A stretch of 64,000 nucleotides of DNA from Azospirillum ramasamyi (GCF_003233655.1 NZ_CP029830.1:794501-858500); one strand, 5' to 3'. Shown: positions 17,209-27,846, counted from the first letter of the stretch. A program made the numbers and translations. The notes: a model not told the origin generated them from the letters alone.

Positions 17209-18975
17209 ATGAAGGGATGCGCTTTTGCGCCGGCCGACGGCATGGCCGTGTCTGAACCGCGCGTGTGGCGGGGCGACCCGCTTACCGATTACGCCGGCCC
17301 CGTTCCCACCGTCATCCAGCGGGCGGAGGCATCCCGGCGCATGCTGCCCTCAGGGCATCTCGACAGTTTCACCCGCGACCGATTGCCGGCGCCGTCCCAG
17401 CGCCCCGACCTGATTCTCGAACGCCCCGAACTCCAATATCCCGAACGCCTCAACGCCGCCTCCGCCCTGATCGACGGCTGGCGCGAGCGCGGCTGGGACG
17501 ACCGCCCCTGCCTGATCGGCGGCGACGGGGAGGTGTGGAGCTATGGGCGGATGCGCGACACCGTCGACCGCATCGCCCGCGTCCTGACCGAGGATTACGG
17601 GCTGGTCACCGGCAATCGGGTGCTGCTGCGCGGTCCCAACACGCCGATGCTGGCCGCCTGCTGGCTGGCGGTGATCAAGGCCGGCGGCGTGCTGGTGCCG
17701 ACCATGCCGCTGCTGCGCGCGACCGAGTTGGCCGACGTGCTGAAGCGCGCGGCGATCGACATGGCGCTGTGCGACACCCATTTCCTCGACGATCTGGAAG
17801 AGGCGGCGCTGCCGTCGCTGCGCATCGTCGGCTTCCGCGACGGCGAGCTTGAGCACCGCATCGCCACCAAGCCGGCCGGCTTCCAGCCCGCCGATACGGC
17901 GCAGGACGACGTCGCGCTGATCGCCTTCACCTCCGGTACCACCGGCACGCCGAAGGCGGCTGCCCATCTGCACCGCCATCTGCTGGCGATCACCGATCTG
18001 TCGCCGCGTTCGGTGCTGGGGACGGGGCCGGACGACGTGTTCTGCGGCTCGCCGACGCTGGCCTTCGCCTATGGGCTGGGCGGTCTGCTGCTTTTTCCGC
18101 TGCGCATCGGCGCCTCCGTCATCCTGCTGGAACGCGGAACCGCGGACCGGCTGCTGGAGGCGGTGAACCGTCACAAGGCGACGGTGATGTTCACCGTGCC
18201 CACCGTCTACCGCGGCATGATCGGCCGGATGGCCGCCGACCCGGCGCTGGCGAAGGGGCTGGCGTCCCTGCGGCTCTGCGTTTCAGCCGGGGAGCCGCTG
18301 CCCCAGCAGACCTTCGAGGGCTGGCGCGATGCGACGGGGCTGCAGATCCTCGACAGCCTGGGCACCACCGAGATGCTGAACGCGGTGCTCCACGCCGTGC
18401 CCGGCGATGTCCGGCCCGGCTCCACCGGCAAGCCGGTGCCGGGATACGAGGCGATGGTGGTCGACGACCAGTTCCGCCAGCTGCCGCCCGGACAGGTCGG
18501 CCGGCTGGCCGTGCGCGGGGCGACCGGCTGCCTCTATCTCGACGATCCCCGGCAGGAAAGCTATGTCCAGCAGGGCTGGAACCTGACCGGCGACGCCTTC
18601 CACGTCGATGAGGACGGCTTCTTCTGGTATCACGCCCGCACCGACGACCTGATCGTCTCGGCCGGCTACAAGATCTCCGGCCTGGAGGTCGAGAACATCC
18701 TGCTGAGCCACGAGGCGGTGCAGGAATGCGCGGTGATCGCCGCGCCCGATCCCGTGCGCGGCACCATCCCCAAGGCCTTCGTCGTGCTGCGCGACGGCGT
18801 CTATCCCGACGAGCGTCTGGCCGAGGAGCTGCAGAGCTTCGTCAAGGACCACATCGCGCCCTACAAATATCCGCGCGCGGTGGAGTTCCTCGACGCCCTG
18901 CCGCGGACGGAAACCGGCAAGGTCCAGCGCTTCAAGCTGCGCCGCCGCGCCTGGCAGCCGGACGAGGCCGAGTAA
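17209..18975 (+). CDS. Aryl/acyl-CoA synthetase, benzoate/2-aminobenzoate-CoA ligase type
   Basis: 588 residues of the AMP-forming ligase superfamily. Motif A3 is FTSGTTGTPKAAAHLHRHLL, A5 is DSLGTTEM, A7 is LTGDAF, A8 is DDLIVSAGYKISGLEVE, and the C-terminal catalytic lysine is in PRTETGKVQRFKLR. The overall layout and the C-terminus (HIAPYKYPRAVEFLDALPRTETGK) fit the benzoate/anthranilate-CoA ligase group. It would activate an aromatic or short acyl acid to its CoA thioester. ATG 17209 has GGAG 8 bases upstream; TTG 17203 and ATG 17242 are alternatives. No aromatic pathway genes are adjacent, so the substrate is open. Confidence 0.85.
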   Translation: MKGCAFAPADGMAVSEPRVWRGDPLTDYAGPVPTVIQRAEASRRMLPSGHLDSFTRDRLPAPSQRPDLILERPELQYPERLNAASALIDGWRERGWDDRPCLIGGDGEVWSYGRMRDTVDRIARVLTEDYGLVTGNRVLLRGPNTPMLAACWLAVIKAGGVLVPTMPLLRATELADVLKRAAIDMALCDTHFLDDLEEAALPSLRIVGFRDGELEHRIATKPAGFQPADTAQDDVALIAFTSGTTGTPKAAAHLHRHLLAITDLSPRSVLGTGPDDVFCGSPTLAFAYGLGGLLLFPLRIGASVILLERGTADRLLEAVNRHKATVMFTVPTVYRGMIGRMAADPALAKGLASLRLCVSAGEPLPQQTFEGWRDATGLQILDSLGTTEMLNAVLHAVPGDVRPGSTGKPVPGYEAMVVDDQFRQLPPGQVGRLAVRGATGCLYLDDPRQESYVQQGWNLTGDAFHVDEDGFFWYHARTDDLIVSAGYKISGLEVENILLSHEAVQECAVIAAPDPVRGTIPKAFVVLRDGVYPDERLAEELQSFVKDHIAPYKYPRAVEFLDALPRTETGKVQRFKLRRRAWQPDEAE

Positions 18976-18981
18976 CGGCGC

Positions 18982-19863
18982 CTATCCGGCGAAGGCCCGG
19001 CGCGGCGACAGGCCGGCGAAGCGGGTCAGCCGGATGTTGCGCCGCTCCAGCAGGGCGGCGAACTCCGGCCCGCCGAGATAGTCGTATTCGGCGCGCCGCG
19101 GCTCGACCAGACCGTCGACCCGGCGCAGTTCCTCGTCGGGCAGGCCGGGATGGACCATCACCAGGGGCCGGCCGCCGATACCCTCCAGGAAGCGCGGCAT
19201 CAGTTCGGCGAAGGGCCGGCTGCCGGCGAAGTCGTAGACACCGGCGAAGCGGTCGTTGGCCGGAATGCCGCGCGCCCGCGCCATGCGGGCCAGACCGCCG
19301 CCGAGTCCGCCGATCAGCAGGGCCTTCGGCACCGCGACCCGGCGACGCAGGACCGCCGCGAGCGGTTCGCCGCACAGGCGGACATAGGCGCCGGGCAATG
19401 CCGCCAGCGCCTCCACCACCGCGTCGCGCACGCCGGGCAGTTGGTGGACGTGCTGGTGACCGTCGATGTAGTCGGGGGCGGCACCCCAGGCGTCGGTGAA
19501 GGCGGCGATCTGGCGTGACAGTTCGTCCCGGATTTCGGCCCGCGCGGCCGGCCCGTCCAGTTTCCCGCGATAGGCCCACCCCATCAGCCGCCCCAGCGGC
19601 GGCAGCCGCCCATCCGGCGCCAGCACCGGCATCGGCCCCAGCGGCGGCTGGTCGGTCAGGGTGAAGTGCAGTCCGACATCCGCCTTGTCCTTCAGGCCGC
19701 GCAGGGCCGCGGCGTCGGTCCGCCAATGCGGGCAGAGGCTCATGACCGAGGTGGCGGTGACCCGGCCGCGCGCGATCAGGTCGCGAATTGCGGCATTCAC
19801 GCCGGGGGCAAGCCCGTAGTCGTCGGCACAGAGCAGGAGCGGGGTCGGGGTGTTCAGGGGCAT
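18982..19863 (-). CDS. ChbG/HpnK (YdjC) family carbohydrate deacetylase
   Basis: 293 residues. The N-terminal LLLCADDYGLAPGVNAAIRDLI provides the metal-binding DDYG, and DYIDGHQHVHQLPGV gives the HxxxH metal ligands; VMVHPGLPDEE is the third conserved segment. Members deacetylate chito-oligosaccharides (ChbG) or hopanoid sugar intermediates (HpnK). Both are plausible here because Rhodospirillales make hopanoids, but no hpn genes are adjacent. It is transcribed after the EamA exporter gene with a 59-base gap, and it is convergent with the CoA ligase, leaving only 6 bases between the stop codons. Confidence 0.88.
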   Translation of the reverse strand: MPLNTPTPLLLCADDYGLAPGVNAAIRDLIARGRVTATSVMSLCPHWRTDAAALRGLKDKADVGLHFTLTDQPPLGPMPVLAPDGRLPPLGRLMGWAYRGKLDGPAARAEIRDELSRQIAAFTDAWGAAPDYIDGHQHVHQLPGVRDAVVEALAALPGAYVRLCGEPLAAVLRRRVAVPKALLIGGLGGGLARMARARGIPANDRFAGVYDFAGSRPFAELMPRFLEGIGGRPLVMVHPGLPDEELRRVDGLVEPRRAEYDYLGGPEFAALLERRNIRLTRFAGLSPRRAFAG

Positions 19864-19922
19864 GGCCGGATCGGGACGGGGACGGTCGGGTCCGGCCAGG
19901 ATGGGCGGGTCGGCGGTGCCGA

Positions 19923-20873
19923 TCAAGCGGCTTCGGACGCCGCCCGCGCTTGCGGCTTGCGGGAGGGCAGGGTGGCCAGCATGACGCCGGGCAGGACCAG
20001 AAGAACCCCCATCAGGTGAAAACCCTGCAGCGGCTCCGCCAGCAGAAACCAGGAGGCCAGCGCCGCCCACAGGGGCGAGACATACAGCGCGGTGGAGGCG
20101 CGGGCGGCGCCCATCATCGCGATGGTCTTCTGATAGGCCAGCAGCGCCAGGACCGAGGCGAACAGCGCCACCGCCACGATCGACAGGATGGTGGAAACCG
20201 TGAAGGGCACCGGCCGCACCGCCACCGTCTCCCACGCATAGAAGGGCGCCAGCACCAGGACGCCGGCCAGGGCGTTGGCGGCGAAGGCGGTGAGCACCGG
20301 CAGCGGCGTGCCCGATTGCCGAAGCAGGATGGTGTAGACCGACCAGGACACCGCTCCCGTCAGCACCAGAAGGTCGCCGACATTGAAAGACAGGTGGCGC
20401 AGCGCCTCCAGATCGCCGCGGGTCAGGATCACCAGGACGCCGGCCATCGCCAGCAGGATGCCGACGATCTGCCGCGGCCGGATCGCATCGCCCAGCCAGA
20501 GGGCGGCCAGCGCCAGGATCATCGCCGGGCTGGTGGCGTAGATCAGGCTGGCGTTTGTGGCGCTGGTCTGCGCCAGCCCGTAATAGACGATGGCGCCGGA
20601 AATCCCCTGTCCCAGCACGCCCAGCAGCAGATAATGGCGCCACTGCTCCCTCAGCCGGTGGCGATGGGCCAGCAGGCCGGACAGGGCGAAGGGCAGCACG
20701 ATCAGGAAGGCGATCAGCCAGCGCCAGAAGGCCAGCCCGATCGGCGGAACGACATCGGCCGCCGCCCGGCCGACCACCGGGTTGGACGCCAGCAGCGCCG
20801 ATCCGACGATGTAGAGGCTGTAGGCGGCCAACGGGCCGGAGCGCAGGAAGGCTGGAAGGCTCGGAAGCGGCAT
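19923..20873 (-). CDS. EamA/DMT family transporter (RhaT/YdcZ-like exporter)
   Basis: 316 residues with about ten hydrophobic helices arranged as two EamA repeats. The first repeat starts AAYSLYIVGSALLASNPVVGRAAADVVPPIGLAFWRW. The second includes GDLLVLTGAVSWSVYTILLRQSG and PLWAALASWFLLAEPLQGFHLMGVLLVLPGV. Such proteins export metabolites or amino acids across the inner membrane; the substrate is not deducible. ATG 20873 was preferred to an upstream TTG at 20915. It is probably cotranscribed with the deacetylase gene. Confidence 0.88.
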   Translation of the reverse strand: MPLPSLPAFLRSGPLAAYSLYIVGSALLASNPVVGRAAADVVPPIGLAFWRWLIAFLIVLPFALSGLLAHRHRLREQWRHYLLLGVLGQGISGAIVYYGLAQTSATNASLIYATSPAMILALAALWLGDAIRPRQIVGILLAMAGVLVILTRGDLEALRHLSFNVGDLLVLTGAVSWSVYTILLRQSGTPLPVLTAFAANALAGVLVLAPFYAWETVAVRPVPFTVSTILSIVAVALFASVLALLAYQKTIAMMGAARASTALYVSPLWAALASWFLLAEPLQGFHLMGVLLVLPGVMLATLPSRKPQARAASEAA

Positions 20874-21100
20874 CGACCGTTCGGTATCCGGAAGTGAGTT
20901 CCATGAATGGCGCAACCGAACCTAGCATGGCGCCCGGTGCCGGTCTTCACGGCGGCTGTGCATGGCAGCCGCCAGGATCCCGTCGGCTGCGGGTACACGC
21001 GCCGATGCCCACCCGGACATCCTGATTCGCCACGTCAGAACTCTATCGATTCGGTCAACCGGATTGTTGGCTTTGCAACTATTTCCTTTTGGGGGACGGA

Positions 21101-21122
21101 AATATGTCCATACGGACGTATT
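21101..21122. promoter_or_regulatory. Palindrome in the dpp upstream region
   Basis: AATATGTCC and GGACGTATT flank a 4-base ATAC centre, with one G-T mismatch. It lies 154 bases upstream of dppA in a 402-base gap (20874-21275) that holds no gene. TTGACATTGACA at 21170-21181 and a GTGCC-TTT-GGCAC inverted repeat at 21184-21196 are also present. Together they look like a regulated promoter region, but no clear -10 element could be assigned. Confidence 0.4.
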
Positions 21123-21275
21123 GGCCAGACAAAATTTGCTCTGCGCCACGGTATAGCCACGTATGCATGTTGACATTGACAGGTGCCTTTGGCACGCGCC
21201 AAATGGCGACGCTATTTCCAATGGCGTTCTGGCGAAATTTCCGTACGCTTTAACCGGAATCGGGAGGCAAGACGA

Positions 21276-22874
21276 ATGAAGCGCATCCTACTGGGTGCCG
21301 CGCTTGGCATGTCCGCGGCGCTGGCGCTGTCGGCGCCGGCCCAGGCGGCCAAGACCCTTGTTTACTGCTCCGAGGGCAGCCCCGAAAACTTCAACCCCAT
21401 GTTGAATACGACCGGCACCAGCTTCGACGTTGCCCTCCCGGTCTACAACAACCTCGTCCAGTTCGAGCATGGCGGCACCAAGGTCGTTCCCGGCCTGGCC
21501 GAAAGCTGGACCGTCTCCGACGACGGGCTGGTCTATACCTTCAAACTGCGCGCCGGTGCCAAGTGGCACAGCGTCGGCGATTTCAAGCCGACGCGCGATG
21601 CCAACGCCGACGACGTGATCTTCTCGTTCGAGCGCCAGTGGAAGCCGGAACATCCCTTCCACAAGGTGTCGGGCGGCTCCTACGACTACTTCAACGACAT
21701 GGCGATGCCCAAGCTGTTGAAGTCGATCGAGAAGGTTGACGACCTGACGGTCCGGTTCACGCTGAACGCGGTCGAGGCGCCGTTCCTGGCCAACCTCGCC
21801 ATGCCGTTCGCGCCGATCATGTCGGCCGAATACGCGGCGATGCTGCAGAAGAAGGGCACGCCGGAGAAGCTGGATCAGGTTCCGGTCGGCACCGGCCCGT
21901 TCCAGTTCGTCGCCTACCAGAAGGACGCCGTCGTCCGCTACAAGGCGTTCGAGCAGTTCTGGGGCGGCCGTCAGCCGCTGGACAATCTCGTCTTCGCGAT
22001 CACGCCGGACGCGGCGGTCCGCCTGGCCAAGCTGAAGGCCGGCGAGTGCCACGTCATGCCGTACCCGAACCCGGCCGACATCGACGCGATGAAGAAGGAC
22101 AGCTCGATCGTCGTTCAGGAGCAGGAAGGCCTAAACGTCGGTTACCTTTCCTTCAACGTGACGAAGAAGCCGTTCGACGACGTCCGCGTCCGCCGCGCCG
22201 TCAGCATGGCGTTGGACAAGAAGGCGACGGTCGACGCGGTCTATCAGGCCGCCGGCGTCCCGGCCAAGAACCCGATTCCGCCGACCATGTGGTCGTACAA
22301 CAACTCGATCGAGGACTATCCGTACGACGTCGAGCGGGCGAAGAAGCTGCTGGCCGACGCCGGCTATCCGAACGGCTTCGAGACCGACCTGTGGGCGATG
22401 CCGGTGCAGCGCCCGTACAACCCCAACGCCAAGCGCATCGCCGAGATGATGCAGGCCGACCTCGCCAAGATCGGCATCAAGGCGAAGATCGTGCAGTACG
22501 AATGGGGTGAGTACCGCAAGCGCATGCAGCAGGGCGAGCACCAGATGGGCATGCTCGGCTGGACCGGCGACAACGGCGATCCCGACAACTTCCTCTACAA
22601 CCTGCTGGGTTGCGAGGCGGCGCGTCCGGGCGGCAGCAACCTTTCGAAGTGGTGCAACAAGGAGTTCGACGATCTCGTCGTCCAGGCCAAGCGCACCACC
22701 GACGTCGACGCGCGCACCAAGCTGTACGAACAGGCCCAGGTCATCTTCAAGGAAGAGGCCCCCTGGTACACCATCGCCCACTCGGTGGTTTACATGGGCC
22801 TCGCCAAGAACGTCGTCGGCTACAAGATGGATCCGTTCGGCGTCCATCGCTTCCAAGGCGTCGACCTGAAGTGA
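21276..22874 (+). CDS. dppA: Dipeptide ABC transporter periplasmic binding protein
   Basis: 532 residues with a cleavable signal peptide ending APAQAA. It aligns very closely with E. coli DppA: KTLVYCSEGSPENFNP, FKPTRDANADDVIFSFERQ, HKVSGGSYDYF, PVGTGPFQFVAYQKDAVVRYKAF, LWAMPVQRPYNPNAKR and GWTGDNGDPDNF. It captures di- and tripeptides in the periplasm, and in E. coli also heme and chemotaxis ligands. ATG 21276 follows CGGGAGG. It heads a five-gene dpp operon and is separated from dppB by a hairpin that may keep binding-protein levels high. Confidence 0.95.
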   Translation: MKRILLGAALGMSAALALSAPAQAAKTLVYCSEGSPENFNPMLNTTGTSFDVALPVYNNLVQFEHGGTKVVPGLAESWTVSDDGLVYTFKLRAGAKWHSVGDFKPTRDANADDVIFSFERQWKPEHPFHKVSGGSYDYFNDMAMPKLLKSIEKVDDLTVRFTLNAVEAPFLANLAMPFAPIMSAEYAAMLQKKGTPEKLDQVPVGTGPFQFVAYQKDAVVRYKAFEQFWGGRQPLDNLVFAITPDAAVRLAKLKAGECHVMPYPNPADIDAMKKDSSIVVQEQEGLNVGYLSFNVTKKPFDDVRVRRAVSMALDKKATVDAVYQAAGVPAKNPIPPTMWSYNNSIEDYPYDVERAKKLLADAGYPNGFETDLWAMPVQRPYNPNAKRIAEMMQADLAKIGIKAKIVQYEWGEYRKRMQQGEHQMGMLGWTGDNGDPDNFLYNLLGCEAARPGGSNLSKWCNKEFDDLVVQAKRTTDVDARTKLYEQAQVIFKEEAPWYTIAHSVVYMGLAKNVVGYKMDPFGVHRFQGVDLK

Positions 22875-22917
22875 TGCGGACCGCATGCCCGGCAGGTCGG
22901 GCTTGCGGAAAGGAATG

Positions 22918-22950
22918 AGGGGGGCGCGCCCGCCGCGCCTCCTGACTTTT
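22918..22950 (+). terminator. Hairpin between dppA and dppB (possible attenuator)
   Basis: AGGGGGGCGCG (22918-22928) pairs with CGCGCCTCCT (22934-22943), imperfectly with wobbles, followed by GACTTTTG. It stands 44 bases after dppA. In many ABC operons such a partial terminator or stabiliser raises binding-protein expression relative to the permeases. A second small CCGC-GAAA-GCGG hairpin follows at 22973-22984. Confidence 0.45.
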
Positions 22951-23087
22951 GAAATGAGTTGCATACCCGCCTCCGCGAAAGCGGGGACGGGACTGGGCGG
23001 GGCAAGTGCCCCTGACGGAACGGGGCGTTGTCAAGGCAGCGCTCCGTTCTGGTTTTCACCATAGTTTTAAAAAACGAGTACCCGTCG

Positions 23088-24098
23088 ATGCTTCGCTTCA
23101 TCCTGACGCGGGTGAGCTTGGTGATTCCGACCTTTCTCGGCATCACCTTTCTGACCTTCATCCTGATCCGGCTGGTACCCGGCGACCCCATCGAGGTGCG
23201 CGTCGGCGAACGGGGCATCGCCCCCGAACGGCTGGCCGCCCTTCGCCATGAACTGGGTCTGGACCGGCCGCTCTGGCAACAATTCCTCGACTATGTCGGA
23301 AACGTGCTGTCCGGCGATTTCGGGCTGTCGCTCGTCACCCACAATACCGTGTTGAGCGAATTCCTGACCCTGTTCCCGGCGACGCTCGAACTGGCGCTCT
23401 GCGCCATGCTGTTCGCGACGCTGGTGGGGTTGCCGGCCGGCATCCTGGCGGCGGTGAAACGCGGATCGCTGTTCGACCACGGCGTGATGGGCGCCAGCCT
23501 GACCGGCTATTCGATGCCGATCTTCTGGTGGGGCCTGCTGCTGATCCTGTTCTTCTCGGTCGGGCTGGGCTGGACCCCGGTGTCGGGGCGCCTGGGCCTG
23601 ATCCATTACGTCGAGCCGGTCACCGGCTTCATGCTGATCGACACGCTGATGGCCGGAGAGTACGAGGCCTTCCGCTCCGCGCTGAGCCATCTGGTGCTGC
23701 CGACCATCGTGCTGGGCACCGTGCCGCTGGCCGTGGTGGCGCGCATGACGCGCTCGGCCATGCTGGAGGTGCTTGGCGAGGATTACATCCGCACCGCCCG
23801 CGCCAAGGGGCTGGCCGACGGCCGGGTCATCGGCATGCATGCGCTGCGCAACGCGCTGATCCCGGTGGTGACCGTCATCGGCCTGCAGGTCGGCACGCTG
23901 CTGGGCGGCGCCATCCTGACCGAAACCATCTTCTCCTGGCCGGGGGTCGGCAAATGGCTGATCGAATCGATCAACCGCCGCGACTATCCCGCCCTTCAGG
24001 GCGGCATCCTGCTGATCGCCACGTCGGTGATCCTGGTCAACCTGCTGGTGGACGTGCTCTACGGCGTCCTCAACCCCCGCATCCGTCACGCGCGGTGA
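23088..24098 (+). CDS. dppB: Dipeptide ABC transporter permease
   Basis: 336 residues with six membrane spans: the first at FILTRVSLVIPTFLGITFLTFILIRL, followed by the periplasmic loop containing PGDPIEVR. The ABC permease EAA loop is at DYIRTARAKGLADGRVIGMHALRNALIPVV. It forms the inner membrane channel with DppC. ATG 23088 was chosen because MLRFILTR is the family start; the upstream frame is not conserved-looking. It lies in operon order dppABCDF. Confidence 0.95.
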   Translation: MLRFILTRVSLVIPTFLGITFLTFILIRLVPGDPIEVRVGERGIAPERLAALRHELGLDRPLWQQFLDYVGNVLSGDFGLSLVTHNTVLSEFLTLFPATLELALCAMLFATLVGLPAGILAAVKRGSLFDHGVMGASLTGYSMPIFWWGLLLILFFSVGLGWTPVSGRLGLIHYVEPVTGFMLIDTLMAGEYEAFRSALSHLVLPTIVLGTVPLAVVARMTRSAMLEVLGEDYIRTARAKGLADGRVIGMHALRNALIPVVTVIGLQVGTLLGGAILTETIFSWPGVGKWLIESINRRDYPALQGGILLIATSVILVNLLVDVLYGVLNPRIRHAR

Positions 24099-24107
24099 GG
24101 CCAATCC

Positions 24108-25031
24108 ATGTCCGCTGAAATCTCGACCAACGCAGAGCCCGCCACCCCGGATACGGCCGCGGCCTCAACTCCGCCGCATCCGCTGACCGAGTTCTGGTAT
24201 CACTTCCGGCAGAACAAGGGCGCGCTGGCCGGTCTGGTGGTGATCGTGCTGATCGCGCTGACCGCCATCTTCGCCGGCGTCATCGCCCCGCACGATCCCG
24301 ATGTCCAGTACCGCGACGCCATCCTGACTCCGCCGGTCTGGCAGGAGGGCGGGAACTGGAGCTTCATCCTGGGCACCGACGACATCGGCCGAGACATGCT
24401 GTCCCGCCTGATGTACGGCGCCCGGCTGTCGATGATGATCGGCCTGATCGTCGTCACCCTGTCGCTGGCCGTCGGTCTGGGGCTGGGCCTGATCGCCGGC
24501 TTCTTCGGCGGGATCGCCGACGTGCTGATCATGCGCGCCATGGACATCCTGCTGGCGCTGCCCTCGCTGCTGCTGGCCGTGGTGGTGGCCGCCATCCTCG
24601 GGCCGGGGCTGGTGAACGCCATGCTGGCGGTGTCGGTGGTGGTGATCCCGCACTATGCCCGCCTGACCCGCGCCGCCGTGATGGCGGAGGTGAACAAGGA
24701 TTATGTGGTCGCCTCGCGCGTCGCCGGGGCCGGGCCGCTGCGCCTGATGCTGATCGTGGTGCTGCCGAACTGCCTGGCGCCGCTGATCGTGCAGGCGACG
24801 CTGGGCTTCTCCACCGCCATCCTGGACGCCGCCGCCCTGGGCTTCCTCGGCCTCGGCGCGCAGCCGCCGACGCCGGAATGGGGAACCATGCTGGCCTCCT
24901 CGCTGCAGTTCCTCCAGCGCGCCCCCTGGGTCGTGACCTGGCCCGGCATCGCCATCCTGGTGACCGTGCTGGCCTTCAATCTGTTGGGCGACGGTCTTCG
25001 CGACGCGCTCGACCCCAAGCTGAAGCGTTGA
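24108..25031 (+). CDS. dppC: Dipeptide ABC transporter permease
   Basis: 307 residues. A polar N-terminal tail of about 35 residues precedes the first helix ([25 protein letters not shown]), followed by the OppC-type N-terminal region and [21 protein letters not shown]. The EAA loop is at [32 protein letters not shown]. It partners DppB. It starts 9 bases after the dppB stop. Confidence 0.95.
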   Translation: MSAEISTNAEPATPDTAAASTPPHPLTEFWYHFRQNKGALAGLVVIVLIALTAIFAGVIAPHDPDVQYRDAILTPPVWQEGGNWSFILGTDDIGRDMLSRLMYGARLSMMIGLIVVTLSLAVGLGLGLIAGFFGGIADVLIMRAMDILLALPSLLLAVVVAAILGPGLVNAMLAVSVVVIPHYARLTRAAVMAEVNKDYVVASRVAGAGPLRLMLIVVLPNCLAPLIVQATLGFSTAILDAAALGFLGLGAQPPTPEWGTMLASSLQFLQRAPWVVTWPGIAILVTVLAFNLLGDGLRDALDPKLKR

Positions 25032-25035
25032 CCCC

Positions 25036-26024
25036 ATGCCTCTTCTCGACATCAAGAACCTGTCGGTCGAGTTCACCACCCGCGCCGGCACCTTCCGCGC
25101 GGTGGACGGCATCGACCTGACCGTGGACGAGGGCGAGGTCGTCGGCATCGTCGGCGAATCCGGTTCCGGCAAGTCCGTGACCTCGCTGGCCGTGATGGGG
25201 CTTCTCGGCTCCAACGGCCGGGTGGTCGCCGACCGGATGATGTTCGCCGGCAAGGACCTGCTGACCATGCCCGCCGCCCAGCGCCGGAAGATCACCGGCA
25301 AGGACGTGGCCATGGTCTTCCAGGAGCCGATGACCAGCCTCAACCCCTGCTTCACCGTCGGCTTCCAGATCATGGAGACGCTGCGCGTCCATGAGGGGCT
25401 GTCCGGCAAGGCTCTGCGCAACCGCGCCATCGCGCTGCTGGAGCAGGTCGGCATCCCGGCGCCGGAAACCCGGCTGTCCGCCTTCCCGCACCAGCTGTCG
25501 GGCGGCATGAACCAGCGCGTGATGATCGCCATCGCCATCGCCTGCAATCCGCGCCTGCTGGTGGCGGACGAGCCGACGACGGCGCTGGACGTCACCATCC
25601 AGAAGCAGATCCTCGACCTGCTGGTCCAGCTGCAGCGCGAGCGCGGCATGGCGCTGATCCTGATCACCCACGACATGGGCGTGGTGGCGGAGACGGCCCA
25701 GCGCGTCGTCGTCATGTATGCCGGGCAGGTGGCGGAGACGCGCCCCGTCCATTCCCTGTTCGAGCGGCCGCGCCATCCCTACACCGGCGCCCTGCTCGAC
25801 GCCCTGCCGGAACGGGCGCTGGGCAAGCGCCGGCTGCCGACCATTCCCGGCATGGTGCCGGGCATCGCCGACCGGCCGGCCGGCTGCCTGTTCAGCCCGC
25901 GCTGCCGCTTCGCCGACGCCCGCTGCCGCGCCGAGCGCCCGGCCCTGTCCGACGTGGACGACGGGCGCGCGCGCTGTTTCTACCCGCTGCCGGACGGCCA
26001 TCCCGCCGCCGGGGAGGCGCTGTG

Positions 26025-26025
<1 letters not shown>
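25036..26025 (+). CDS. dppD: Dipeptide ABC transporter ATP-binding protein
   Basis: 329 residues. Walker A is [10 protein letters not shown], the signature [12 protein letters not shown], Walker [13 protein letters not shown] and the switch histidine is in LILITHDMG. The C-terminal oligopeptide transporter domain contains cysteines ([18 protein letters not shown]) that in DppD/OppD proteins can bind an Fe-S cluster. It energises peptide import with DppF. The gene follows dppC after 4 bases. Confidence 0.95.
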
Positions 26026-27053
<1,028 letters not shown>

Positions 27054-27160
27054 ACCGGGCGGCGTGCCTGTCGGGGAAGGCGGCTGTTGAGTGCGGCGGC
27101 CGTCTTCTTTACGGTGTGCCGGATTCGTTCAAGAGAAGTCCTATCAGGGAGAGAGCCGCC

Positions 27161-27649
27161 ATGCCGTCCTTCGACATCGTGTCCAAGACGGACGTCCACG
27201 AGGTCGACAACGCCATCTCCGGCGTCCGTCGCGAGATCGAGACCCGGTTCGATTTCAAGGGCTCCAAATGCACGATCGAGCGGACCGAGAACGAGATCGT
27301 TCTGCTGGCCGACGACGCCACCAAGCTGGAGCAGATGCAGGAGTTGCTGCGCGTCTACGTGACCCGCCGCAAGCTGGATGCCGCGGCGCTCGACTTCTCC
27401 GCCAAGCCGGAGCGGGCGGCCGGTGACGCGCTGCGCCAGGCCGTCACGATCAAGCAGGGAATCGCGCAGGATCTGGCGAAGACCATCGTCAAGGGGATCA
27501 AGGACAGCAAGATGAAGGTCCAGGTCTCGATCCAGGGCGACGAATTGCGGGTGACGGGCAAGAAGCGCGACGACCTGCAGGACGCCATCGCCCTGGTCAA
27601 GCGTCTGGGCATCGAACAGCCCCTGCAGTACCAGAACTTCCGCGACTGA
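27161..27649 (+). CDS. yajQ: YajQ-family nucleotide (c-di-GMP) binding protein
   Basis: 162 residues, the full family length. It starts MPSFDIVSKTD and contains FDFKGSKCTIE, TIKQGIAQDLAKTIVKGIKDSKMKVQ and the C-terminal RVTGKKRDDLQDAIALVKR with LQYQNFRD. YajQ proteins fold as two ferredoxin-like domains and bind nucleotides; in Xanthomonas a member is a c-di-GMP effector. A GGGAGAGA site precedes ATG 27161. It follows dppF by 107 bases but probably has its own promoter. Confidence 0.93.
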   Translation: MPSFDIVSKTDVHEVDNAISGVRREIETRFDFKGSKCTIERTENEIVLLADDATKLEQMQELLRVYVTRRKLDAAALDFSAKPERAAGDALRQAVTIKQGIAQDLAKTIVKGIKDSKMKVQVSIQGDELRVTGKKRDDLQDAIALVKRLGIEQPLQYQNFRD

Positions 27650-27675
27650 TCGGCCACGACTCGGCCACTCCACCA

Positions 27676-27739
27676 GCCCGGCAAGCCTTGCCGGGCCCTG
27701 GGCAAGTTCTGCCGGGCCGCTGGGAAATTTTTGCCGGGC
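27676..27739. repeat. GCCCGGCA/TGCCGGGC repeat cluster after yajQ
   Basis: The first copy, GCCCGGCAAG, is inverted relative to CTTGCCGGGC (27687-27696), forming a near-continuous palindrome. TGCCGGGC recurs directly at 27689, 27710 and 27732, with spacings of 21 and 22 bases, about two DNA turns. The palindrome could end the yajQ transcript. The regular spacing also resembles stacked protein sites. Confidence 0.4.
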
Positions 27740-27810
27740 AAATCGTCGCAGGCCCGGCCCTGACCCTTGCGGTCCATCAGCCGTGTTGATGGCGTGATTT
27801 TTGCGTGTGT

Positions 27811-27837
27811 CCCTGCGGTTCGCCACTAGCCGCAGGG
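27811..27837 (+). promoter_or_regulatory. 5' leader hairpin that covers a ribosome binding site
   Basis: CCCTGCGG (27811-27818) pairs perfectly with CCGCAGGG (27830-27837) over an 11-base loop, ending 9 bases before the ATG at 27847. The 3' arm contains the AGGG of the only Shine-Dalgarno-like sequence, so folding would hinder initiation. Confidence 0.4.
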
Positions 27838-27846
27838 GATCCTCCC

